64,000 nt of DNA, from positions 930,001 through 994,000 of the forward strand of contig NZ_MJIG01000004.1 in assembly GCF_001940245.1 (NCBI RefSeq), in the 5' to 3' direction. Position numbers and translations under genes: made by a program. This stretch comes from Anaerostipes sp. 992a. GTDB lineage: Bacteria; Bacillota; Clostridia; Lachnospirales; Lachnospiraceae. Under the pieces are notes generated by a model, which was not told where the DNA came from, did no database searches, and saw nothing but the letters and a program-made list of their open reading frames with translations. The first letter of the stretch is position 1. Each line of letters starts with the position of its first letter. Of this stretch, positions 36,403-44,936 are shown in pieces.

Positions 36403-36702
36403 ACTCCATCTCGTTGCGGGCTGGCGCTTTTGCATGGCCATTTTGGCTTTGAACAAGCCATGCCATCTTGCGGTGCTACACGGTTTTTAAGGAAACTTTT
36501 GTGACCGCAAAAACCCTTGTAGCACCCATGCGAGGTTTGCCCATGGTGACGAGTGCAACGATGGCAGCCTGGTTGCAAACCACCGCCACTTTCGCTTCGC
36601 TCCATCTCGTTGAGGGCTAGCGCTTTTGCATGGCTATCTTGGCTTTGAACAAGCCATGCCACCTCGATTTCGCTTCGCTCCATCTCGTTGAGGGCTAGCG
36701 CC
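36403..36702. repeat. GC-rich intergenic repeat region
   Basis: A ~68-bp unit occurs at 36403-36470 and 36599-36666 with about 85-90% identity; a third, shortened copy lies at 36677-36702. Each full unit contains an internal inverted repeat GCATGGC/GCCATGC. Between them is a near-perfect inverted repeat of about 17 bp (36472-36488 with 36511-36528). The stretch is clearly richer in G+C than its surroundings. A 111-codon minus-strand frame (36348-36683) runs through it, but its sequence simply follows the repeats and is probably not a gene. This fills most of the gap 36259-36790. Confidence 0.7.
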
Positions 36703-36718
36703 CTATAAGTCTAAAAAT

Positions 36719-36764
36719 AAAAAATCTCCGGAAAGAATATAAATACTCTTTCCGGAGATTTTTT
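36719..36764. terminator. Intrinsic terminator of rubrerythrin gene
   Basis: A perfect 18-bp stem (36719-36736 and 36747-36764) with A/T runs on both ends works in either direction. It lies 27 nt beyond the rubrerythrin stop. Confidence 0.85.
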
Positions 36765-36790
36765 ATTTTTATCCTTGCATGGCTTGTATC

Positions 36791-37333
36791 TTAGCCAAAG
36801 TATCTTTCTAATAAGCCTTTTAATGCTTTTCCGTGTCTAGCTTCGTCTCTTGCCATTTCATGAACGGTATCATGGATAGCGTCTAAGTTAGCAGCTTTTG
36901 CACGTTTTGCTAAGTCTGTTTTACCTTCTGTAGCACCAAATTCAGCTTCTACTCTCATTTCAAGGTTTTTCTTTGTAGAGTCTGTTACAACTTCACCTAA
37001 TAATTCAGCGAATTTAGCTGCATGTTCTGCTTCTTCCCAAGCAGCTTTTTCCCAGTATAAACCGATTTCTGGGTATCCTTCTCTATGAGCTACACGAGCC
37101 ATAGCAAGGTACATACCTACTTCTGAACATTCACCTTCGAAGTTTGCTCTTAAATCAGCAAGGATGTCTTCGCTAACACCTTTTGCAACTCCTACTACAT
37201 GTTCTGCAGCCCATACCATATCTCCTGCCTGTTCTTTGAACTTTTCAGCTGGAACACCACATACTGGACATTTTTCTGGAGCTGCATCACCTTCATAAAC
37301 ATAACCACATACTGTACATACAAATTTTTTCAT
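36791..37333 (-). CDS. Reverse-type rubrerythrin
   Basis: This 180-aa protein has an N-terminal rubredoxin-like iron site ([11 protein letters not shown] ... CPVCGVP, residues 5-23) and a C-terminal ferritin-like diiron domain with E-x-x-H motifs (EAEH, DEARH). The domain order is the reverse of classical rubrerythrin, as in clostridial revRbr, an NADH-linked peroxide and oxygen reductase. The start at 37333 has AAGGAG 8 nt upstream. It follows perR and has a PerR-type box over its promoter, as expected for a peroxide-induced gene. Confidence 0.93.
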   Translation of the reverse strand: MKKFVCTVCGYVYEGDAAPEKCPVCGVPAEKFKEQAGDMVWAAEHVVGVAKGVSEDILADLRANFEGECSEVGMYLAMARVAHREGYPEIGLYWEKAAWEEAEHAAKFAELLGEVVTDSTKKNLEMRVEAEFGATEGKTDLAKRAKAANLDAIHDTVHEMARDEARHGKALKGLLERYFG

Positions 37334-37384
37334 AATAGAATCTCCTTTTTTATAAATCATTACATTGTTTTCTCTGATTAATAA

Positions 37385-37399
37385 TAGTAATTATTACTG
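37385..37399 (-). promoter_or_regulatory. Candidate PerR box of rubrerythrin
   Basis: The palindrome AGTAATTATTACT (37386-37398) matches the core TAAT-N-ATTA of the PerR box TTATAAT-N-ATTATAA (10 of 14 positions). It lies just after the -10 box, around the predicted transcription start. Confidence 0.5.
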
Positions 37400-37404
37400 A
37401 TATT

Positions 37405-37433
37405 ATAATATCATCCTTATTTCGCTGTGTCAA
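37405..37433 (-). promoter_or_regulatory. Predicted promoter of rubrerythrin
   Basis: TTGACA (37433-37428), a 17-bp gap and TATTAT (37410-37405) on the minus strand. The -35 lies inside the last codons of perR. Confidence 0.65.
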
Positions 37434-37821
37434 GTTTTTTTAAACACTTTTTGCAAATACCTTTAAAATAAACCACATGTTCTTCGATTCTGCCATCAAA
37501 TACTGCACCTGCCAGTACATTGACATGATCCAATGGCTCCATCTCCAAATCCATCACTTCTCCACATTCCGTGCATATCACATGATAATGCGGATGAACA
37601 TTCCCGTCAAACCGCTCCGATTTGTTATCACAGCTTATTTTTATTATATCACCACAAGCTGCTAAAAGATTTAAATTTCTGTAAACAGTTCCTAAACTTA
37701 TATTAGGAATCACTTCCTTTACATTCATATAAACGGTATCAGCTGTAGGGTGCTCCTTGGTAGATCTTAAGTAATTGATAATCGCATCTCGTTGCTTACT
37801 CCTCTTTAGTCCTGTTTTCAT
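37417..37821 (-). CDS. perR: Peroxide-responsive Fur-family repressor PerR
   Basis: This 134-aa protein has a winged helix (about 1-80, 'TVYRNLNLLAACGDI'), the metal-sensing motif HPHYHVICTECGEV and the structural zinc pair CKKC near the C-terminus. These features, the adjacent rubrerythrin and the PerR-like boxes favour PerR over Fur or Zur. It should repress itself and rubrerythrin until peroxide oxidises its metal site. Confidence 0.88.
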   Translation of the reverse strand: MKTGLKRSKQRDAIINYLRSTKEHPTADTVYMNVKEVIPNISLGTVYRNLNLLAACGDIIKISCDNKSERFDGNVHPHYHVICTECGEVMDLEMEPLDHVNVLAGAVFDGRIEEHVVYFKGICKKCLKKLDTAK

Positions 37822-37859
37822 ATCAGGGCTCCCTTCTCAATTCACAATAACAATAACTG

Positions 37860-37896
37860 TTACTATTATTATAAGAGATTCTGCAAACGGTGTCAA
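37860..37896 (-). promoter_or_regulatory. perR promoter with overlapping PerR box
   Basis: TTGACA (37896-37891), a 17-bp gap and TATAAT (37873-37868) form a consensus promoter. The minus-strand sequence at 37874-37860 matches the PerR box TTATAAT-N-ATTATAA at 12 of 14 defined positions and covers the -10. This supports autorepression. Confidence 0.7.
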
Positions 37897-37898
37897 TC

Positions 37899-39491
37899 CT
37901 ATCTTTTGGCATTTGCCGGTTCAATATTAATTGTTTTCCCTTTTATCTTACCCTTGGACATGGCATCCAATACATCAGCAGCTACTTCTGTTGGGACTTC
38001 CACAAATGTATACTTATCATACATATCGATGGCCCCTACCAGGCTGCCCGGAATTCCAGTTTCTCCGGCGATCGCTCCAAGAATATCCCCAGGGCGAATA
38101 TTCTGTTTTTTCCCAATATTAATGAAGAGACGAACCATTCCGCTTTCTCCGGCTCCTGTATCCGCAAATCTCTCATACATTTTTTCTTCTGGTGTTTCTC
38201 CATCACCGAGAATATGTTTTAAGAATGCAGCTGCCAGATCCAGAGAAGTGTAGTCATTTTCATTTACCATATTTTCTATCATATCTACATATTTATCCAG
38301 ATTTTCTCTTTCAATGATCTGTTCTGCCTGTTCAAATACCTTCTCCGCCTTTGTTTCCATAACATCATTCAAAGATGGGATCGGGCGGGCTTTGATCTTG
38401 GTCTTGGCATATCTTTGAATATCCCTTAATTTGTAGACTTCTTTTCCGACTACAAAGGTGAATGCTTTTCCAACTCTTCCTGCACGTCCGGTACGTCCGA
38501 TACGGTGTACATAATATTCATCGTCCTGTGGTACATCATAGTTAAATACTACATCCACGTCATCTACATCAATTCCACGAGCTGCCACATCAGTAGCTAC
38601 TAAAATATCCGTTTTCCCATTTCGGAAACTGTTCATGACACGATCTCTCTGAGACTGCTTCATATCCCCATGAAGCCCTTCTGCAAAATATCCACGTCCT
38701 TTTAGATCTTCTACTACCTCATCTACCATACGCTTTGTATTACAGAATACGACTGCCAGCTTTGGATCATGGATATCCAATAATCTGGAAAGTACTTCTT
38801 TTTTCTTTCTTGGACGTACTTCATAGTAATACTGCTCAATATTCGGTACAGTCAGTTCTTTTTTTACAACCTTAATGACCTTGGCATCTTTCTGATAATT
38901 TCTTGTAATGTCCATGATGGCCTTTGGCATGGTTGCAGAGAATAGCATGGTCTGTCTTTCTTCCGGCACTTTTTCTAAAATAGTTTCAATATCTTCCCGA
39001 AATCCCATATTCAGCATTTCGTCCGCCTCGTCCAAAGTAATCATGGTCAGATGATCCAGCTTCAAGGTTCTTCTTCTCATATGATCCATCACTCGTCCGG
39101 GTGTTCCGATCACTACGTTAACGCCTGTCTTTAAAGAGCGAATCTGCTTACTGATCTCCTGTCCGCCATAGATTGGAAGTACCTTCACTCCATGCATGTA
39201 TTTCGCCAGCTTACGGATTTCCTCCGCTACCTGGATGGCCAGTTCTCTGGTCGGACACAGGATCAATGCCTGTACTTTTTTTAAAGAAGGATCCACTTTT
39301 TGTAAAATAGGAATCCCAAAAGCAGCTGTTTTCCCAGTTCCTGTCTGTGCCTGTCCAACTAAATCTTTACCAGAAAGGGCAATTGGAATGGCTTTCGCCT
39401 GAATTGGAGAAGCTTCCTCAAATCCCATCTGTTTGATTCCCCGTAAAATCTGGGGCTTTAATTCTAAATCGTCAAATCTTACTGTATTCAT
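37899..39491 (-). CDS. DEAD-box ATP-dependent RNA helicase
   Basis: This 530-aa helicase has the Q motif (SPIQAKAIP), AQTGTGKT, PTRELA, DEAD (LDEADEML), SAT, and HRIGRTGRAGR. The C-terminus (about 450-528; 'MVRLFINIGKKQNIRPGDIL') is a DbpA-type RNA-binding domain, as in DeaD/CsdA. Likely roles are ribosome assembly and RNA turnover in the cold. The start at 39491 is preferred over the adjacent ATG at 39494 because of its distance from AAAGGA. Confidence 0.93.
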   Translation of the reverse strand: MNTVRFDDLELKPQILRGIKQMGFEEASPIQAKAIPIALSGKDLVGQAQTGTGKTAAFGIPILQKVDPSLKKVQALILCPTRELAIQVAEEIRKLAKYMHGVKVLPIYGGQEISKQIRSLKTGVNVVIGTPGRVMDHMRRRTLKLDHLTMITLDEADEMLNMGFREDIETILEKVPEERQTMLFSATMPKAIMDITRNYQKDAKVIKVVKKELTVPNIEQYYYEVRPRKKKEVLSRLLDIHDPKLAVVFCNTKRMVDEVVEDLKGRGYFAEGLHGDMKQSQRDRVMNSFRNGKTDILVATDVAARGIDVDDVDVVFNYDVPQDDEYYVHRIGRTGRAGRVGKAFTFVVGKEVYKLRDIQRYAKTKIKARPIPSLNDVMETKAEKVFEQAEQIIERENLDKYVDMIENMVNENDYTSLDLAAAFLKHILGDGETPEEKMYERFADTGAGESGMVRLFINIGKKQNIRPGDILGAIAGETGIPGSLVGAIDMYDKYTFVEVPTEVAADVLDAMSKGKIKGKTINIEPANAKR

Positions 39492-39514
39492 CATTTATCC
39501 TTTCTATTTTTCCC

Positions 39515-39543
39515 TTGACAATCCCAAAACATAGTAGTAGCAT
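39515..39543 (+). promoter_or_regulatory. Predicted promoter of the hemolysin III family gene
   Basis: TTGACA (39515-39520), a 17-bp gap and TAGCAT (39538-39543), about 75 nt before the start at 39617. Confidence 0.4.
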
Positions 39544-39616
39544 GAGTATAAAGAAGACATAGTATTAAAAACTACATATAATATTTTTATAGACTACTAT
39601 ATTAGGAGGTATCATT

Positions 39617-40264
39617 ATGAAATTCAAATTAAAAGATCCCGGAAGTGCGATTACCCATATGATCGGAGCAATTCTTTCTCTGATCGTTGCAGGTCCACTG
39701 ATTATTCCATGTATACTGAGCGGAGACTATATTAAGACCATTTCTCTGACTATCTTTGTTGTCAGTATGTTCCTACTATATTCTGCCAGCACACTGTATC
39801 ATTCCATTAACAGTACAGAAAAAGTAAACCGTCGATTAAAAAAGCTGGATCACTGCATGATCTTCATCCTAATTGCGGGCTCTTACACCCCGGTATGTAC
39901 CATAGCCTTAAAAGGATTTGTGGGATATGGACTGTTAGCTTTGGTATGGGGCATTGCCCTCCTAGGCATTTGCTTTAAATTATTCTGGGTTTACTGTCCA
40001 AAATGGGTTTCTTCCATAATATATATTGCTATGGGATGGACTTGTATCCTGGCAATTTCACCAATTATTCATTCCTTATCCAGATTCGCCTTTATCTGGC
40101 TGGTTTTAGGCGGTGTGATCTACACCATTGGTGGAATCATTTATGCACTAAAGCTTCCGATCTTCAATGGAAAGCATAAGAATTTCGGTTCCCACGAAAT
40201 TTTCCACTTATTTGTTATGGCAGGAAGTGCCTGCCACTTCATCGTTATGTATTCTTTCCTTTAG
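39617..40264 (+). CDS. Hemolysin III / PAQR family membrane protein
   Basis: This 215-aa protein has about seven membrane helices and the family marks 'SAITHMIGAI' near the N-terminus, 'STLYHSI' and the C-terminal 'GSACHFIVMY' with conserved His residues of the metal site. Bacterial members (YqfA/TrhA) affect membrane lipid homeostasis; the name hemolysin should not be read as toxin. AGGAGG precedes the start. Its 3' end overlaps the opposite GIY-YIG gene by 57 nt. Confidence 0.9.
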   Translation: MKFKLKDPGSAITHMIGAILSLIVAGPLIIPCILSGDYIKTISLTIFVVSMFLLYSASTLYHSINSTEKVNRRLKKLDHCMIFILIAGSYTPVCTIALKGFVGYGLLALVWGIALLGICFKLFWVYCPKWVSSIIYIAMGWTCILAISPIIHSLSRFAFIWLVLGGVIYTIGGIIYALKLPIFNGKHKNFGSHEIFHLFVMAGSACHFIVMYSFL

Positions 40265-40504
40265 ATCAGAAATCAGCTTCAGCTTCTCCACTCTGGTCAG
40301 CTGCTTAATGGCATATTCTCTTTGCATGGCTTCCTGTCTGGTCTTATGCTCTTCTGCATAGACCAGCTTTACAGGAAGTCTGCTTTTTGTATATTTGGCA
40401 CCTTTTCCCTGATTATGTGCTTTCATGCGCTTTTGAATATCATTGGTCCAGCCGGTATAAAGGCTTCCATCGCTGCACTCAACCATATAAGTATAATTCT
40501 TCAT
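40208..40504 (-). CDS. GIY-YIG domain protein (YhbQ/UPF0213 type)
   Basis: This 98-aa protein has the motifs YTYMVECSDGSLYTGWTND, KAHNQGKGAKYT and EEHKTRQEAMQRE of small single-domain GIY-YIG proteins. The start at 40504 removes about 40 upstream residues that match nothing in the family. Tail-to-tail overlap with the hemolysin III gene is real in that both reading frames carry family motifs. The role, perhaps DNA repair, is not known for this group. Confidence 0.87.
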   Translation of the reverse strand: MKNYTYMVECSDGSLYTGWTNDIQKRMKAHNQGKGAKYTKSRLPVKLVYAEEHKTRQEAMQREYAIKQLTRVEKLKLISDLKERIHNDEVAGTSCHNK

Positions 40505-40536
40505 CCTTATCCATCCATAACATTTCATAATTAACA

Positions 40537-40570
40537 GAAAAGAAAAGCATTCACCGATACGGCAAATGCT
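40537..40570 (-). terminator. Intrinsic terminator of the spoIIQ-like gene
   Basis: A stem of 11 bp with one mismatch (40546-40570) is followed on the minus strand by TTTTCTTTTCT, about 65 nt after the stop of the M23 gene at 40636. Confidence 0.6.
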
Positions 40571-40635
40571 CTCCCGTCTGATAAAAGCTGTTCTATTATA
40601 ACATGTTTTTTTTGAAAACTCCACTGAAAAGAATA

Positions 40636-41346
40636 TTATTTCAAATAGTTCACTGGATTTACCGGAGTTTCCTTATGATTCAGCTCCAAATATAAATGAG
40701 AACCTTCCAATGTATAATAATCCGTCGGAGCTGCTACGTATCCGATGATATCCCCAGCTTTTAACACGTCTCCCTTTTTCACCTTAATATTTTTCAGCTG
40801 TCCATAGATGGCAGTGTACTCATTTCCCATATCCAGAATGACCTGCTTGCCAAGTTCTTCGCTTTGGACAATCTGACGAACCTGACATTTTGTCAATGCA
40901 CCTACCCCTTGTCCCTCTTTCGCCTCGATCAAAATACCAGGATTGCATTTATATTGATCAAGAGTTTCAAAATATACAGTAGTGTCCATACTGAATGGCA
41001 GGATGATATTGCCGCTTATCGGCCAGGTAAGCTTTGTTTTCCCATCGTAAGATAGGATAGCAGTTCCAGCTGTCTGCTGTGTACTGGCAGTAGTTGTTGG
41101 AGGCGCCTCTGTTGTGGCTTCTGTTGTAATATCCTCACTTGTATTCTCTGTTGTGCTCTCGGTCTTCTGAATGGCTTCATTTCCTACTTCATCCAGATTG
41201 ATTTCCTGCTTGGCAAGTTCCCTCTTATCCTTCGTCTGGTAACTATAGATCACCATCAATGTGATCAAAGCTATCAAACCGATTCCTACCGCTATATAAT
41301 AAGCTCTTTGGGAGAGATATGATGTTCCCTTTTTCCTTTCTTTCAT
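40636..41346 (-). CDS. SpoIIQ-like membrane protein with degenerate M23/LytM domain
   Basis: This 236-aa protein has a membrane helix (about 15-40), a Thr-rich linker (about 65-90) and a LytM/M23 domain (about 100-236). The zinc motifs are incomplete: the first HxxxD position reads NPGIL, and the second motif is SHLYLEL instead of HLHFEL. Loss of catalysis is known for B. subtilis SpoIIQ, which pairs with SpoIIIAH across the forespore membranes. The gene follows spoIID by about 40 nt, as in clostridial sporulation clusters. Start chosen by GAGG spacing. Confidence 0.8.
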   Translation of the reverse strand: MKERKKGTSYLSQRAYYIAVGIGLIALITLMVIYSYQTKDKRELAKQEINLDEVGNEAIQKTESTTENTSEDITTEATTEAPPTTTASTQQTAGTAILSYDGKTKLTWPISGNIILPFSMDTTVYFETLDQYKCNPGILIEAKEGQGVGALTKCQVRQIVQSEELGKQVILDMGNEYTAIYGQLKNIKVKKGDVLKAGDIIGYVAAPTDYYTLEGSHLYLELNHKETPVNPVNYLK

Positions 41347-41387
41347 GTTAATCACCTCAGTAATATTCTTGCCACAAGAAAAAGGGT

Positions 41388-42320
41388 CTATTCATAAATT
41401 TTTTTAATTTCTATATTTCGATAATAATGTGTCAGTATTTTTTTATATCCTGCGCCTTGCTTTGCCAGCTCATTGGCTCCATAAAGACTGAGTCCTAATC
41501 CATGCCCCTTCCCCAGGGTCACCATGCGCATTTTTCCCTCGTAGTCCTCTATATAGAAATTGGTAGAATTCAGATCAAAGATTTTTTTCCACTGTTCTCC
41601 AGTAAACGTGGTATTTCCTACTTTTAGTTTTTTTACATATCCAGAGCTCGTCTTGGACGTGACTACGATTTTTTCCTCTAACTGCTCTCTGGTCACCTCC
41701 GTCTCGGGCTTTTCCTTTTTTATCAGATTCAAAGCATCCTCATAATCCCATTCTTCCACCTTCATATAATCTGGAGATTCCACATCAGTGCTGCTGTCTG
41801 CTGCCTTTAGATATGGAATATCCTTTCCGTACAGCTCTTTCGCGCTGATCGTAGTTCCAATGCTCACTTCATGATACAATGGATAAATGTATTCCCCCTC
41901 GGATTGTATGACCATGCCACGTGTCTCCAATACCGCCTTTGTTAAAAGCTGCAATTTTTTTGTATATTCTCGTTCTCCTATCTGTTCCTTTAATTTTTCC
42001 TGGGTAATATAACCCTCTTCCAGCTTATTTCCATCCATCTGTTTTTTCCCTTTGAGCTGATAGAGAATACTGGTTCTGGCAATTACCGCCTGTGCCTTAA
42101 TTGCTTCGTATTCTGAATCCAGATTCATCTCTGTAGGCAGTACCCCAATCAGATATTGATCCAGATCGTATTCTGATCCATTGACAATGGTATATCCACT
42201 TTCTACATCTTCGATATCTGGAAGCCTGTCCATTCTGGTTCCGTGAAAAATCAAATAAAAGATTATGGGCATTCCGATCATAATACCTGTTACCATAAAT
42301 ACATTGGATATGAACTTCAT
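41388..42320 (-). CDS. spoIID: Stage II sporulation protein D (SpoIID)
   Basis: This 310-aa protein has an N-terminal membrane helix (about 8-27) and a SpoIID/LytB domain ('LDQYLIGVLPTEMNLDSEYEAIKAQAVIARTS', here with catalytic Glu in PTEMN, and 'GKGHGLGLSLYGANELA' near the end). SpoIID is a peptidoglycan lytic transglycosylase needed for engulfment. It pairs with the downstream SpoIIQ-like gene and indicates a spore-forming host. Confidence 0.88.
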   Translation of the reverse strand: MKFISNVFMVTGIMIGMPIIFYLIFHGTRMDRLPDIEDVESGYTIVNGSEYDLDQYLIGVLPTEMNLDSEYEAIKAQAVIARTSILYQLKGKKQMDGNKLEEGYITQEKLKEQIGEREYTKKLQLLTKAVLETRGMVIQSEGEYIYPLYHEVSIGTTISAKELYGKDIPYLKAADSSTDVESPDYMKVEEWDYEDALNLIKKEKPETEVTREQLEEKIVVTSKTSSGYVKKLKVGNTTFTGEQWKKIFDLNSTNFYIEDYEGKMRMVTLGKGHGLGLSLYGANELAKQGAGYKKILTHYYRNIEIKKIYE

Positions 42321-42365
42321 AACTATTTTCCCCTTTATGTATGCCTTATTTTATAATGTATGAAA

Positions 42366-42393
42366 AAAGCAGGCGGAATATTCCGCCTGCTTT
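42366..42393 (-). terminator. Intrinsic terminator of glycogen phosphorylase gene
   Basis: A near-perfect GC-rich palindrome (42366-42393) is followed on the minus strand by TTTTTTCAT, 27 nt after the glgP stop. Confidence 0.85.
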
Positions 42394-42419
42394 CTGGAAC
42401 TATAGGGATTTCGTTTTTA

Positions 42420-44846
42420 TTATAATACAACTTTTTCCAGATGCCAGATTTCCTGAGCATACTGTTCAATTGTTCTATCTGCTGTGAATTTACCAGATTT
42501 TGCAATGTTTAAGATTGCAGATTTTGCCCATGCAGCTTCATCTTTGTAAGCTTCATTGATCTTGTTCTGTGCTTTTGTATAAGCATCAAAATCAAGTAAT
42601 GTGAAGTACTGATCCTGATTTAATAAAGAATCATAGATTTCTCTGAATAATTCTGGGTTTTCAGGAGAGTAATATCCATTTACTAACTGTGTCAGAACTT
42701 TACGAATTTCCATATTAGAGTTATAGATATCACGTGGATTGTATCCGCCATTCTTTTCGTAGTTCATAACTTCATCTGCACTTAAACCAAAGATAAATGC
42801 GTTCTCTTCACCAACTTCTTCCACGATTTCTACGTTAGCACCGTCCATAGTACCTAATGTTAACGCACCGTTTAACATAAATTTCATGTTACCTGTACCA
42901 GAAGCTTCCTTAGAAGCAGTAGAAATCTGTTCAGATACATCTGCTGCTGCAAAGATGATTTCTGCGTTGGATACGCGATAATCTTCGATAAATACCACTT
43001 TGATCTTTCCATTGATGGTTGGATCATTGTTGATACGGTCTGCAACAGAGTTGATCAATTTGATCGTTAATTTTGCTCTGCTGTATCCTGCAGCTGCTTT
43101 TGCACCAAATACAAAAGTGCGAGGTACAATATCCATATCTGGATGTTCTTTTAACTGGTTATATAAATACATTACATGTAAAATATTTAATAACTGACGT
43201 TTATATTCATGAAGACGTTTTACCTGACAGTCGAAAATAGAACGAGGATCTACGTCTACATGATTGTGCTCTTTGATGTATTTTGCCAGACGGATCTTAT
43301 TCTTATACTTAATGTTTAAGAATTCCTGCTGTGCTTTTTCATCATCTGCATAAATAGCAAGCTTTTCTAAATGAGGAAGATTTGTAATCCATTCATCACC
43401 AATCTTATCTGTAATCCAGTCTGCTAACAGTGGATTTGCATGTAATAAGAATCTTCTCTGAGTAATTCCGTTTGTCTTGTTGTTGAATTTCTCAGGCGTC
43501 ATTTCATAGAAATCCTTTAACTCACGTTTCTTCAGAATTTCTGTATGAAGTCTTGCTACTCCATTTACAGAAAAGCTTCCTGCGATTGCAAGGTGTGCCA
43601 TACGAACCTGTTCATCATATACGATCGCCATGCTTGCAACCTTTTCAGGCTGGTTTGGATATTGTTCCTGAATCTGTCTTACAAAACGACTGTTGATTTC
43701 TTCTACGATCTGGTAGATACGAGGAAGAAGTCTTGAGAATAATTCCACTGGCCATTTTTCCAAAGCTTCTGACATGATCGTATGGTTGGTATATGCACAT
43801 GTGTGACATACAATATCCCATGCTTCATCCCATCCTAATTTTTCTTCATCAATTAAGATTCTCATTAATTCTGCAACCGTAACAGTTGGATGAGTATCAT
43901 TTAACTGGAAAGTTACTTTCTTTGGAAGATCATGAATATCATCATTGCTTTCTTTGAATCTTGAAATTGCAGACTGAACAGATGCAGATACAAAGAAATA
44001 CTGCTGTTTTAAACGAAGCTCTTTTCCTGAATAATGATTATCGTTTGGATATAATACTTCAGAAATATTTCTTGCAAGGTTCTGTTCTTCTACTGCTTTG
44101 TCATATTCTCCTCTGTCAAAAGAAGATAAATTGAATGTCTGAACTGCTTCTGCATCCCAGATACGAAGTGTATTTACTACTCCATTGCCATATCCTAAGA
44201 TTGGCATATCATATGGAATTGCACGAACCTGCTGATAATTCTTCTGAACAAAGTTCTGTCTTCCCTGATCATCAATTTCTACATCTACATATCCGCCAAA
44301 TTTAACAATTTTTGCATATTCATCACGACGGATTTCAAATGGATTGCCATTCTTTAACCAGTCATCTGGTTTTTCTACCTGGTAACCATTTTCAATTGCC
44401 TGTTTAAACATACCATAGTGGTAACGGATACCACATCCATAAGCTGGATATCCTAATGTTGCAAGTGAATCTAAGAAACAAGCGGCAAGACGTCCTAAAC
44501 CACCATTTCCTAATGCTGCATCTCTTTCCTGATCTTCAATGACATTGATGTCTAATCCTAATTCGTCTAATGCTTCTGCCATTTCCTTATAATGTGTCAA
44601 GTTGATCATGTTATTTCCTAATGCACGACCCATTAAGAATTCCATGGAAAGATAATATACGGTCTTCTTATTCTGCTTTTTATATTCTTTCTGGGACTTG
44701 ATCCAATCATCGATCATCAAATCTTTGACTGCATATGCAACTGCCTGATAAATCTGTTCATTGGTTGCTTCTTCCATATCTCTACGGAAAAGGCTCTTTA
44801 CGTTCTCAACTACTTCTTTTTTGAATTCTTTTTTACTAAACTTCAT
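42420..44846 (-). CDS. glgP: Glycogen/maltodextrin phosphorylase
   Basis: This 808-aa enzyme has the family pattern from 'YYLSMEFLMGRALGNN' to 'EASGTGNMKFMLNGALTLGTMDGANVE', the pyridoxal-phosphate region, and a full-length C-terminus. It releases glucose-1-phosphate from storage alpha-glucans. The second in-frame ATG (44846) is used because of its spacing from GAGGG. It is a single-gene unit, with a terminator after it and ileS upstream. Confidence 0.96.
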   Translation of the reverse strand: MKFSKKEFKKEVVENVKSLFRRDMEEATNEQIYQAVAYAVKDLMIDDWIKSQKEYKKQNKKTVYYLSMEFLMGRALGNNMINLTHYKEMAEALDELGLDINVIEDQERDAALGNGGLGRLAACFLDSLATLGYPAYGCGIRYHYGMFKQAIENGYQVEKPDDWLKNGNPFEIRRDEYAKIVKFGGYVDVEIDDQGRQNFVQKNYQQVRAIPYDMPILGYGNGVVNTLRIWDAEAVQTFNLSSFDRGEYDKAVEEQNLARNISEVLYPNDNHYSGKELRLKQQYFFVSASVQSAISRFKESNDDIHDLPKKVTFQLNDTHPTVTVAELMRILIDEEKLGWDEAWDIVCHTCAYTNHTIMSEALEKWPVELFSRLLPRIYQIVEEINSRFVRQIQEQYPNQPEKVASMAIVYDEQVRMAHLAIAGSFSVNGVARLHTEILKKRELKDFYEMTPEKFNNKTNGITQRRFLLHANPLLADWITDKIGDEWITNLPHLEKLAIYADDEKAQQEFLNIKYKNKIRLAKYIKEHNHVDVDPRSIFDCQVKRLHEYKRQLLNILHVMYLYNQLKEHPDMDIVPRTFVFGAKAAAGYSRAKLTIKLINSVADRINNDPTINGKIKVVFIEDYRVSNAEIIFAAADVSEQISTASKEASGTGNMKFMLNGALTLGTMDGANVEIVEEVGEENAFIFGLSADEVMNYEKNGGYNPRDIYNSNMEIRKVLTQLVNGYYSPENPELFREIYDSLLNQDQYFTLLDFDAYTKAQNKINEAYKDEAAWAKSAILNIAKSGKFTADRTIEQYAQEIWHLEKVVL

Positions 44847-44936
44847 ATTCATCCCTCTCTTAGTACACTTTAGAGTTACATTGGCATATATCAGGCAGTA
44901 CCACCTGGTAATGTCTGATATATGCTTTTTCTAAAT

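Noticed and set aside
36348-36683. A 111-codon minus-strand frame in the repeat region
   Set aside because: Its sequence mirrors the DNA repeats, it lacks a ribosome site, and it has no known domain. It is treated as part of the repeat.
39617-40264. Hemolysin III as a virulence toxin
   Set aside because: The PAQR/TrhA membrane family is widespread and linked to lipid homeostasis; nothing here suggests a secreted toxin.
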